This document shows positions 7,361-13,877 of a stretch of DNA of 16,719 bases, piece by piece. The position numbers and the translations under genes were made by a program. This stretch comes from Acidobacteriota bacterium (GTDB taxonomy: Bacteria > Acidobacteriota > Terriglobia > Acidiferrales > UBA7541): the NCBI GenBank assembly GCA_003131985.1, contig PKWH01000207.1, positions 345 through 17,063 of the forward strand, in the 5' to 3' direction. The notes under the pieces are model-generated. The model was not told where the DNA came from and made no database searches. It saw only the letters and a list, made by a program, of their open reading frames with translations. Positions within the stretch are counted from its first letter, which is position 1. The number at the start of each line of letters is the position of its first letter.

Positions 7361-7400
7361 TTGTAGCGGCCGCCTTTAGGCGGGCAGCTTCCCCGCCCCT
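7361..7400. repeat. GC-rich palindromic intergenic repeat
   Basis: TTGTAGCGGCCGCCTTTAGG opens a unit containing the stem CCGCC-TTTA-GGCGG (7370-7383). The second arm (GGCGGG) can pair instead with CCCGCC a few bases on, giving two mutually exclusive hairpins. The TTGTAGCGGC opening recalls the TAGCGCCGGC unit at 8951. It lies between two genes on the same strand and is probably a dispersed genomic repeat. Confidence 0.5.
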
Positions 7401-7432
7401 CTGCACCGCTCTCGCCCGGTATGTCTCAGCCG

Positions 7433-8881
7433 TCACTTCCCCTTCACCGCCGGATCCATAGCCGCCGAAGCCGACTTCATCACATCATTCGTAAAGAAGA
7501 ACTTCCCATCGTTCGGCACCATCATAATCTGCACCCGGTCCGACAGCCGTTCCGCCACCGTGTACTGCACCAGCAGCGGGTTCGTCTTCAGCGCAGCCGC
7601 CTCGAGCTGGAGTTGTTCCCCCTCCGCCTGCGCCGTCACCCGAATATTGTTCGCTTCTGCATCCGCCATCAAATTGCGCCGTTCGAGTTCAGCTTTGCCG
7701 TCGATGACCTTTGCCTGCGCGGTAGCCTCCGCATTTTTCACCGTCAGAACGTTTTGCGTTTCCGACCGCAACTTGCTGCTCTCATCCTCCGCCTTGCTGT
7801 TAATCACTTTCGCCTGCGCCTGAGCCTCGGCATCCTGAATCGTCGTTTCCTTCCGCGCTTCAGCTTCCAACCGCGACTGTTCGATCAGTTTCTGTTTCAA
7901 CGGCAGCGTGTATTGCATCGAGTCCGATTCCGCCTTGGCCATCAGCACCCGCGTCTGCGCATCGCCCTCCGCATGTTTGATCTGCCTCACTTTCTGCGCT
8001 TCCGCCTGCGACTCCGCAATCTTCACTTTTTTCTGCTCGATGCTCTGATCGACTGTCACGCGGTCGTCCTCCTGCTCCTTCAGCAGCAATCCTTGCAGCC
8101 CCGCCGCGTATTCCTCCGGAAGCTGAATTTTGCGCAACAACACTTCTTTCACCTCAATCGCATCGCTGCCAAGACGCGCCGTGATGATCTGCGTGGCCCG
8201 CTGCCGAAATTCCTCGCGCTTGATGGCGAAAATATCGCGTACCACATAATTCGGCGCCACCTCGCGAAACACGCTAGTCACCACCGGAGCGACAATCTCC
8301 TGATCGATCGGTTGCGGCAGATTCGCCTGCACATAATCCAGCCGCCGCGGATCGATTCGATACCGCACGGTCACCGCCAGCCCCACTTCCAGCCCTTCGC
8401 GCGTCTCCACATTCAACACTTCCAACTTCTCTCGTGTCCCCTCGGCAGCAGAAGTCGAGAACACTTTGTCCCGCACATCATAAAGTTGTGCGCGATCGAT
8501 CAGCGGCAGGATGAAATGCGTCCCAGCGTAAAGCGTTCCAGGGCGCACTCCAGAAATCTGGCTGATCCGCACCGCCGCCGCGCCATCCGGCACAACCAGA
8601 ATGCTCAACGCAGCCAGCGATAAGAGCGCCGCCACCGCTACAAGCTTGGCAACCGCCGCCCACCGAACCACGCGCCGCGTTCTGGCAATCCGCACCGGTG
8701 GGGCCGCTAAATCGGGAGTTTCACCTGTTTGCCTGGCCTCGTCTCTTTGCGACGCACTCTCACCCGGCCGCAACAACCGCTCAAGCTCAAACGCAAGAAA
8801 AACGTCGTAAAGCACCAACCCAGCAGCGACGACGACGAACGAAACACTGATCACGAAAAGCAAAAACCTCAGAAACAGCAT
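7433..8881 (-). CDS. Flotillin-like SPFH/band-7 membrane protein
   Basis: A 482-residue protein. Hydrophobic segments lie at about residues 4-28 and 73-97, and an SPFH domain at about 100-265 (GVRPGTLYAGTHFILPLIDRA, then VRYRIDPRRLDYVQ and ARLGSDAIEVKEVLLRKIQLP). A long charged coiled coil rich in Ala, Glu, Lys and Gln runs from about 270 to 420, followed by a final globular part (VQYTVAERLSDRVQIMMVPN). The coiled coil contains a 33-residue internal repeat (AEAQAQAKVI and AEATAQAKVI). SPFH proteins form large membrane-bound rings or cages that organise membrane regions, proteases or transporters. The start is an ATG preceded by a consensus AAGGAGG at 5-base spacing. About 170 bases with a candidate promoter separate it from the sensor operon downstream, so co-transcription is possible but not required. 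Flotillin, stomatin and prohibitin subfamilies cannot be separated by eye. Confidence 0.92.
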   Translation of the reverse strand: MLFLRFLLFVISVSFVVVAAGLVLYDVFLAFELERLLRPGESASQRDEARQTGETPDLAAPPVRIARTRRVVRWAAVAKLVAVAALLSLAALSILVVPDGAAAVRISQISGVRPGTLYAGTHFILPLIDRAQLYDVRDKVFSTSAAEGTREKLEVLNVETREGLEVGLAVTVRYRIDPRRLDYVQANLPQPIDQEIVAPVVTSVFREVAPNYVVRDIFAIKREEFRQRATQIITARLGSDAIEVKEVLLRKIQLPEEYAAGLQGLLLKEQEDDRVTVDQSIEQKKVKIAESQAEAQKVRQIKHAEGDAQTRVLMAKAESDSMQYTLPLKQKLIEQSRLEAEARKETTIQDAEAQAQAKVINSKAEDESSKLRSETQNVLTVKNAEATAQAKVIDGKAELERRNLMADAEANNIRVTAQAEGEQLQLEAAALKTNPLLVQYTVAERLSDRVQIMMVPNDGKFFFTNDVMKSASAAMDPAVKGK

Positions 8882-8950
8882 AACGCCTCCTTTTTACTTC
8901 AATCCTTCACCAACTCGATCCCGCACCCCGCAGCGCCGGTTCGCCGTTCG

Positions 8951-8980
8951 TAGCGCCGGCGTCCCCGCCGGCTCTTTTGA
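8951..8980. repeat. Palindromic intergenic repeat with T-tract
   Basis: TAGC, then GCCGGC (8955-8960), GTCCCC and GCCGGC (8967-8972), followed by TCTTTTGA. It is a strong GC hairpin with a short T-tract on the plus strand, so it could also stop plus-strand transcription. From memory, units of the form TAGCGCCGGCGTCCCCGCCGG recur between genes in acidobacterial genomes. No coding signal is seen in 8882-9105. Confidence 0.55.
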
Positions 8981-9011
8981 TTTACTCGACCGCGTGCAAG
9001 CCAGACGGAAG

Positions 9012-9031
9012 GGCGGGGTTTCAACCCCGCC
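9012..9031. repeat. Perfect inverted repeat (intergenic palindrome)
   Basis: GGCGGGGT, TTCA, ACCCCGCC: a perfect 8-bp stem with a 4-base loop. It sits between the repeat at 8951 and the one at 9048, so three palindromes are clustered within about 120 bases upstream of the SPFH gene. Confidence 0.6.
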
Positions 9032-9047
9032 GCAAACCGCCCGATTT

Positions 9048-9071
9048 CTTCAGGGGTTTTGACCCCTGAAG
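9048..9071. repeat. Perfect 10-bp hairpin (intergenic palindrome), possible terminator
   Basis: CTTCAGGGGT, TTTG, ACCCCTGAAG: a perfect 10-bp stem with a 4-base loop. It begins about 35 bases downstream of the stop of the small membrane gene on the minus strand, so it may end that transcript. There is no clear T-tract on that strand, only AAATCGGG after the stem. It may simply be another dispersed palindrome. Confidence 0.55.
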
Positions 9072-9105
9072 CCTCGAAACATGGTCATTCAGCGCTACAT
9101 GAACT

Positions 9106-9321
9106 TCACGCCGCGTTCTTCCGTTCCAGCGGCACAAGCGATAGCCCAACCACTTTTCTCTGCGACCCGTGCTCCGCGGCCTCCGCCGTCACCACTTCCG
9201 CCTCGCGCACCGGCATCAAACGCATCAGCCAAACCAGCCCAATCCATTCAAGCGTCAGCGCCACCGCAAACGAGAAAAAGACCGCTACCACCACTTCGCC
9301 AAATCCGATCACGTTTTCCAT
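9106..9321 (-). CDS. Small single-pass membrane protein of unknown function
   Basis: A 71-residue protein: MENVIGFGEVVVAVFFSFAV opens a single membrane segment covering about residues 7-34, then a basic Arg (MRLMPVR) and an acidic to basic cytoplasmic tail ending KNAA. The start is the ATG at 9321, preceded by GGGAGG with a 5-base gap, a near-ideal ribosome site. A start 10 residues upstream has none. The hydrophobic pattern together with the ribosome site makes this a credible gene despite its size. It lies in the same direction as the SPFH gene, but about 225 bases of palindromic DNA separate them. No family is recognised. Confidence 0.62.
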   Translation of the reverse strand: MENVIGFGEVVVAVFFSFAVALTLEWIGLVWLMRLMPVREAEVVTAEAAEHGSQRKVVGLSLVPLERKNAA

Positions 9322-9405
9322 CGCTGCCTCCCATTGCATCGCCGGGCACAAACGTAAAAAGCACGGCCGTGGCCAAGGCAGGCTTCATTCATTTCAGGAG
9401 GTTTA

Positions 9406-9576
9406 ATGCATTCGAGGAGCTGCCAAAACAGTGGCGCCACACACACGCCGTGGAAATCCGCACGCGACAATCCGCCAGAGCCGCAGCCACTAAAGTCCAG
9501 AAAACGGTCAGCAGTTATCGGGAGGTTTCAAACGGTGGGAAACTACTCTTATCGAATGCCTCAGGAGAAACCTTGA
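9406..9576 (+). CDS. Doubtful 56-residue basic ORF with a strong ribosome site
   Basis: ATG at 9406 stands 4 bases after AGGAGG and opens a 56-codon frame ending TGA at 9574-9576. The peptide is basic and rich in Pro, Ser and Arg (MHSRSCQNSGATHTPWKSAR at the start), with no membrane segment or recognisable motif. It is the only signal I find in the 324-base gap 9322-9645. The ribosome site is the main argument for it; composition argues neither way. It could equally be chance. Confidence 0.25.
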   Translation: MHSRSCQNSGATHTPWKSARDNPPEPQPLKSRKRSAVIGRFQTVGNYSYRMPQEKP

Positions 9577-9645
9577 CGCCGACCCCTGCAAACGAGCCAG
9601 CGGAAAGACCCGAAGTAATCCTGGTCAGACTGTCAACTCTCTGAA

Positions 9646-10074
9646 CTACGGCTCGACAATAAGCTGCCCTTTCATCCCGCCATGCCCCAATCCGCAATGC
9701 ACGCAGCACTTAAACGAGTACGTTCCCGGGGTCTTCGCCACGAACTCCACCACCGCCGGAGCATCCTTATCGATCGTGAAGCAGTCTTCCTTCGAAGTGA
9801 AGACCAGCCCGGGCTCGCCTTTTCCGTCGGATCCGTCGGGATACGGATTAATTTTGAAGCCATGCTTTCTGTCCAAAGTCGTAATCTTCAATTGCACTTT
9901 GGTGCCTACCTTCACACGCACAGGCGACGGGCTAAACTCGTATTTCTTGGCCGTCATCTCGATGACCTTCACGTTCTGATCCGCCTGAGGAGCCTTAGCT
10001 GGACTGGCGAAGCCTCCAACAACGGGAAAACCGATAGCCAGGAAAAGAGCAAAAAGTCGTGTCGCGGTTCGCAA
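9646..10074 (-). CDS. Secreted cupredoxin with a CuA-type copper-site motif
   Basis: A 142-residue protein. It has a signal peptide at about 1-25 (RLFALFLAIGFPVVGGFASP) and then one cupredoxin beta sandwich (VIEMTAKKYEFSPSPVRVKV, GTYSFKCCVHCGLGHGGMKG). His71 (DRKHGF) and C123-x3-C127-x3-H131-x2-M134 reproduce the ligand order of the binuclear CuA centre of cytochrome oxidase subunit II and nitrous-oxide reductase. The carbonyl-ligand position, usually Glu, is His126. The His-to-first-Cys distance is 52 residues instead of about 35, with an extra loop (PYPDGSDGKGEPG) and extra cysteines at 98 and 124. There is no membrane anchor beyond the signal peptide, and no haem or catalytic subunit is nearby. 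Periplasmic electron transfer or copper handling is likely; the copper site is inferred from ligands only. The start is TTG with AAGGAGA 8 bases upstream. Confidence 0.85.
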   Translation of the reverse strand: MRTATRLFALFLAIGFPVVGGFASPAKAPQADQNVKVIEMTAKKYEFSPSPVRVKVGTKVQLKITTLDRKHGFKINPYPDGSDGKGEPGLVFTSKEDCFTIDKDAPAVVEFVAKTPGTYSFKCCVHCGLGHGGMKGQLIVEP

Positions 10075-10097
10075 TTTAATTTCTCCTTAGGAGTAAG

Positions 10098-10126
10098 ACT
10101 CTAAACGCACAGTCTCAACCTGTCAA
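10098..10126 (-). promoter_or_regulatory. Near-consensus sigma-70 promoter of the cupredoxin gene
   Basis: On the minus strand: TTGACA (10126-10121), exactly 17 bases, then TAGAGT (10103-10098). The start would fall near 10091, with the ribosome site AAGGAGA almost at the 5' end and a leader of about 17 bases. This is the best promoter in the window and suggests substantial vegetative expression. The sequence CTCCTAAGGAG around the ribosome site is self-complementary. Confidence 0.75.
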
Positions 10127-10329
10127 ACGTTCCGAAATCACCGCAGTACCCGTCTCGTTACTACATATATAAGCCACCAAGTCGGATTTGCTTGATCGTC
10201 AGCCTCTTACCGGCAGTTCCTCGTAGTCGCTTCTCGCCCTACGCGGGTTTGTGCGCGCTGAGTATTGATATCTTTTGCCTTCGTATGTAACCTCCTCGGG
10301 GGCGTCTAACGACTACACAAGGGGTTCCC

Positions 10330-12360
10330 ATGCGACTTCCGTATTTTGTTCTGGCAGTAACGTTGTGCGCCTCCCCGCTTTTAGCGCAGGACAAGCCCTT
10401 GCACGGCATCGACGTCAACGACATCGATCGCAAAGCTATCCCCTGTCAGGATTTCTATGAATATGCCAACGGCAATTGGCGCGCCAACAATCCCATGCCC
10501 CCTTCGATGGTGATGTGGAGCAGGCGCTGGGCCGCCGGCGAGTCCACCAAAGACGTCCTGCGCGGCATTCTCGAGGACGCTGCCGCTCATTCCTCCACCG
10601 CTCCGCCAAAATCCACCGAGCGCTTGATCGGCGATTACTACGCCGCTTGCATGGACGAGAAGCAGATTGATGCGCAGGGCATAAAAGCGATCAAGGCTGA
10701 ACTCGATTTGATCCAATCCATCGCCACCGTCGCCGATCTCCAGCGCGCCATCACTCGTTTGAACCAGGAAGCGATCTTTGCCCCATTCTTTTTCGGATCG
10801 ACCCAAGATCCCCACCACCCGCAGCAAGTGATCGCGGATGCCGCCGCAGGAGGCCTCGGCCTTCCCGACCGCGACTACTACTTCAAGGACGACGACAAAT
10901 CCAAAGAGACTCGCCAAAAATACCTGGATCACGTTGCGGCGATGTTCGTCCTGGCCGGTTCTGACAAGACGGCCGCTGCCGCCTCGGCACAAGTGGTGAT
11001 GCGCATGGAAACGGCGTTTGCTGGCGCCACACTTACGAATGTGGACCTCCGCGATCCCTACGCCTCCGATCACAAAATGAATCTGGACGAAGTCCAGAAA
11101 CTCACCCCCGATTTCAACTGGGCGGAGTATCTGAAAGCTGCGAATCTCAATCCCGCCGTCGCCATCAACATCGATCAGCCCAAATTCATGCAGGAATTCC
11201 AGCGCCAGCTACAGCAAACTTCTATTGCCGACTGGAAAACCTATCTGACCTGGCAGCTGCTCGCGACCGCCGCTCCTTCTCTTTCCGCTCCTTTCGTCCA
11301 GGAAAGTTTCGCTTTCAACCAACAGTACCTGCAAGGCGCCAAAGAAATGAAACCGCGCTGGAAGCGTTGCGTGGAATCAACGGACGCGGGCTTGGGCGAA
11401 GCCCTGGGCAAGAAGTACGTCGAGAAAACGTTTTCTCCCGAAGCGAAAGCGCGCATGCAGGAAATGGTAAAAAACATTCTGCTGGCCCTCCATGACGACA
11501 TCCTGACGGTCACTTGGATGAGCGACGCAACCAAGCAAAAGGCCCTGGAGAAACTTTCCACCTTCAATCCCAAAGTCGGCTACCCGGATAAATGGAAAGA
11601 CTACAGCAGCGTGGAAATCACGCGGGACTCTTATTGGAATGACATCGTTCAGGTGCGCCGTTTTGCCGTCCGCGATGACGCAGAACAAATCGGCAAACCT
11701 GTCGATCGCCTCCGCTGGGGCATGACCACGCCAACTTCAAACGCTTATTACAATCCCCTGCTGAACGAAATCGTATTCCCCGCGGGGATCCTGTTGCCAC
11801 CCATGTTCGACGTGCACGCCACCGACGCGGTGAACTACGGCGGCATCGGCCCAGTCATCGGGCACGAAATTTCCCACGGCTTTGATGACCAGGGCGCGAA
11901 GTATGACAGCACCGGCGAACTCAAAAGCTGGTGGACCCCCGCGGACTACAAAGAATTCCAGAGCCGTGGACAGTGTGTGGTCGACCAGTTTTCCAGCTAC
12001 ACCGTGGAAGGCGGCCTGCACGAAAACGGCAAATTGGTTTTGGGCGAAAGCATCGGCGACCTCGGTGGCGTAAAGCTGGCCTACCTCGCGTTCGAGAAAT
12101 CAATGGAAGGCAAGCCTCGCCCCGCCGACCAGGACGGCTTCACGCCCGAACAGCAGTTTTTCATTTCCTGGGGCCAATCCCGCGGTGACGAAATTCGTCC
12201 CGACGCGCAACGCCAGTTCGTGCTGACGAATCCTCATCCCGTCAGCAAATATCGCGTCATCGGACCGCTTTCAAATTTGCCTGAATTCTGCAAGGCCTTC
12301 GGTTGCAAAGCTGGTGACGCCATGGTGCGTGCGCCCGAACTGCGATGCTCAGTCTGGTAA
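10330..12360 (+). CDS. Secreted M13-family zinc metallopeptidase (neprilysin/PepO type)
   Basis: A 676-residue peptidase. Residues 1-19 are a signal peptide ending LLAQ. The large N-terminal M13 domain follows (QDFYEYANGNW at about 40-50). The catalytic domain has NAYYNPLLNEIVFPAGILLP at 471-490, the zinc motif HEISH at 512-516 (His512, Glu513, His516) and the third zinc ligand Glu573 in LGESIGDLGG with the supporting Asp577. The C-terminus CKAGDAMVRAPELRCSVW closes as in the family, including the final W. Length and motifs are complete, so it should be active, cutting peptides in the periplasm or outside. The ATG at 10330 has AAGGGG about 7 bases upstream. It is divergent from the cupredoxin gene; the 255-base region between holds the cupredoxin promoter and, weakly, TTGATA-17-TAACCT at about 10266-10294 as a possible promoter for this gene. 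A hairpin follows 10 bases after the stop. Confidence 0.97.
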   Translation: MRLPYFVLAVTLCASPLLAQDKPLHGIDVNDIDRKAIPCQDFYEYANGNWRANNPMPPSMVMWSRRWAAGESTKDVLRGILEDAAAHSSTAPPKSTERLIGDYYAACMDEKQIDAQGIKAIKAELDLIQSIATVADLQRAITRLNQEAIFAPFFFGSTQDPHHPQQVIADAAAGGLGLPDRDYYFKDDDKSKETRQKYLDHVAAMFVLAGSDKTAAAASAQVVMRMETAFAGATLTNVDLRDPYASDHKMNLDEVQKLTPDFNWAEYLKAANLNPAVAINIDQPKFMQEFQRQLQQTSIADWKTYLTWQLLATAAPSLSAPFVQESFAFNQQYLQGAKEMKPRWKRCVESTDAGLGEALGKKYVEKTFSPEAKARMQEMVKNILLALHDDILTVTWMSDATKQKALEKLSTFNPKVGYPDKWKDYSSVEITRDSYWNDIVQVRRFAVRDDAEQIGKPVDRLRWGMTTPTSNAYYNPLLNEIVFPAGILLPPMFDVHATDAVNYGGIGPVIGHEISHGFDDQGAKYDSTGELKSWWTPADYKEFQSRGQCVVDQFSSYTVEGGLHENGKLVLGESIGDLGGVKLAYLAFEKSMEGKPRPADQDGFTPEQQFFISWGQSRGDEIRPDAQRQFVLTNPHPVSKYRVIGPLSNLPEFCKAFGCKAGDAMVRAPELRCSVW

Positions 12361-12369
12361 TCCCGGGAC

Positions 12370-12389
12370 CGCCAATCTCCCGATTGGCG
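12370..12389 (+). terminator. Hairpin after the M13 peptidase gene, possible terminator or dispersed palindrome
   Basis: CGCCAATC, TCCC, GATTGGCG: a perfect 8-bp stem with a 4-base loop that begins 10 bases after the stop codon. There is no T-tract directly after it, so intrinsic termination is uncertain. A second imperfect stem (CCGCC-GT-GGCGG) follows. Otherwise the gap to 12541 shows nothing recognisable. Confidence 0.4.
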
Positions 12390-12541
12390 CCTGTCCGCCG
12401 TGGCGGGCCCTCTCCGAGTCGAACAGCTTTTTGTCGGCGCCATACCGAATCGCAGCCGCGTGCCCTTATGCCGCGCGAACCTTCAAGGCAGAGTCGCACG
12501 AGGCCGATCGTATCCTAGCCGTGCAATGCGCCCGTAGCCTC

Positions 12542-12550
12542 TGTTAGAAT
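12542..12550 (+). promoter_or_regulatory. Extended -10 promoter giving a leaderless or near-leaderless mRNA for the site-2 protease
   Basis: TGTTAGAAT is an extended -10 (TG, T, TAGAAT) ending 7 bases before the ATG at 12558. With usual spacing the first transcribed base is 12557 or 12558. No ribosome site is present between it and the ATG, which fits leaderless translation. The -35 region is poor. Confidence 0.55.
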
Positions 12551-12557
12551 CGCGGCA

Positions 12558-13763
12558 ATGGCTCAAGAACCTCAGTCCTCACCGGCCTCTGACTTGGCAT
12601 CGCCGCCCGGTCCTCCGCCGCTCACTGCTCGCGACTCAGCTCCCGCCACCGGCTTTCGCATCGGACGTGTTTTAGGCATTCCCATCTATCTGCACGCCAG
12701 CTGGTTCATCATTTTTTTCCTCATCACGCTTTCGTTGAGGACTCAATTCACGTCTCAGCACGCGGACTGGTCTCCGGCGCAGCATTGGGCCCTAGGTATC
12801 ATCACCAGCATTCTTTTTTTCGCTTCCGTGGTCTTTCACGAGCTGAGCCATAGTGTGATCGCGAAGCACTACCGCATTCCGGTCGCCTCCATCACGCTTT
12901 TCGTTTTCGGCGGCTTGGCGCGCATCACGCGCGAGCCGGATAACGCCAAGCAGGAATTCAACATCGCCATCGCCGGCCCCCTTTCCAGCATTTTTCTTGC
13001 CGGCTGCTTCTGGCTGATCGCGCACTACGTTCACGGCAACGATATGGTCCAGGCGGCAGCCACCTGGCTATGGGAGATTAATCTCGCTCTAGCCATCTTC
13101 AATCTTGTCCCTGGATTCCCGCTCGATGGTGGACGCATCCTGCGCGGCATCGCATGGGGCCTTACCGGAAATTTCACGCGAGCGACAAAAATTGCCTCCA
13201 GCGCCGGAAAGATTTTCGCTTACGTAATGATCATCCTCGGCGTGTGGCAGGCGCTGAACGGAAACTGGGTAGGTGGCCTCTGGACCGCTTTCATCGGATG
13301 GTTCCTGCTGAGCGCCGCGCAGGAAAGCTTGATGCAGGTAGCCATGCGTCACACGCTCACCGATATACGCGCGGCCGACATCATGAACCGCGATATTCCC
13401 ACCGTTCCCCGCGACATGTCCGTGGAAGATTACGTCCACGAAGTCTTGCGCACCGGCCGCCGCTGCCATATCGTCACCGGCGCGGGCAGGCCGGTCGGAC
13501 TGGTCACCCTGCATGCCGCGCGCACGCTCCCGCGGGAAGAATGGGCTAACACTTCGATCCAAGCGGTGATGATGCCGGTTGATCGCGTTCATTCAGCTTC
13601 ACCAACCGAACCCGCGCTAGCCATCCTGCAGCGCATGCAGAGCGAAGACATCAACCAGATGCCCGTAATCTCCGACGAACACATCGTCGGCATGATCGAT
13701 CGCGACACCATCTTGCGCATGCTGCAAACCCGCTTGCAAGTCGGTCACGTCGCCGGGCAATAG
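12558..13763 (+). CDS. Site-2 intramembrane metalloprotease (M50) with two CBS domains
   Basis: A 401-residue membrane protease. A Pro-rich cytoplasmic N-terminus (about 30 residues) is followed by TM helices at about 40-60 and 77-95. The zinc motif HELSH is at 94-98 within VVFHELSHSVIAKHY. Further helices follow, with the second active-site motif NLVPGFPLDGGR at 172-183 supplying the Asp ligand (Asp180). C-terminal CBS domains lie at about 255-315 (IMNRDIPTVPRDMSVEDYV) and 330-388 (VMMPVDRVHSASPTEPALAI). This is the SpoIVFB-like, CBS-bearing group, which cuts membrane-embedded substrates such as anti-sigma factors; the CBS pair probably senses a nucleotide such as ATP or AMP. All catalytic residues are present. 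The receptor-like gene follows after about 40-110 bases on the same strand and may share its transcript. The substrate is unknown. Confidence 0.96.
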   Translation: MAQEPQSSPASDLASPPGPPPLTARDSAPATGFRIGRVLGIPIYLHASWFIIFFLITLSLRTQFTSQHADWSPAQHWALGIITSILFFASVVFHELSHSVIAKHYRIPVASITLFVFGGLARITREPDNAKQEFNIAIAGPLSSIFLAGCFWLIAHYVHGNDMVQAAATWLWEINLALAIFNLVPGFPLDGGRILRGIAWGLTGNFTRATKIASSAGKIFAYVMIILGVWQALNGNWVGGLWTAFIGWFLLSAAQESLMQVAMRHTLTDIRAADIMNRDIPTVPRDMSVEDYVHEVLRTGRRCHIVTGAGRPVGLVTLHAARTLPREEWANTSIQAVMMPVDRVHSASPTEPALAILQRMQSEDINQMPVISDEHIVGMIDRDTILRMLQTRLQVGHVAGQ

Positions 13764-13783
13764 CTTCCAGTCTCATTGGGAAT

Positions 13784-13800
13784 CTCAGCAAGCTGAGGTG
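13784..13800 (+). promoter_or_regulatory. Hairpin covering a ribosome-binding site ahead of the receptor-like gene
   Basis: CTCAG, CAAG, CTGAG forms a 5-bp stem with a 4-base loop (CTCAGC-AA-GCTGAG as a DNA palindrome, 13784-13797). It runs into GAGGTG (13795-13800), a good ribosome site with a 5-base gap to an in-frame ATA at 13806. The stem would hide the site. This is inference from sequence alone. Confidence 0.35.
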
Positions 13801-13877
13801 CCGTCATAGTCCCGCCGAGCGTCTCAACCGAGTCAGACAGACCTAGTCGCCCCAGCGTCGGCCGATTTTTTCTGGTT

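Noticed and set aside
7421..8623. 400-residue plus-strand ORF rich in Arg, His and Leu
   Set aside because: It lies entirely antisense to the SPFH gene, and its composition is the complement of Ala/Glu/Lys-rich coiled-coil codons.
9081..9644. 187-residue Pro-rich plus-strand ORF
   Set aside because: Its first half is antisense to the small membrane gene, its composition is that of a GC-rich shadow frame, and it has no ribosome site or motif.
9515..9709. 64-residue minus-strand ORF overlapping the cupredoxin end
   Set aside because: It overlaps the well-supported cupredoxin in another frame and has no recognisable features.
10127..10329. Regulatory region with the AT-rich run CATATATAAG
   Set aside because: No convincing second promoter or palindrome beyond a weak TTGATA-17-TAACCT; noted under the peptidase gene but not called separately.
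10381..11073. 230-residue minus-strand ORF
   Set aside because: Antisense to the start of the complete M13 peptidase; no motif or ribosome site.
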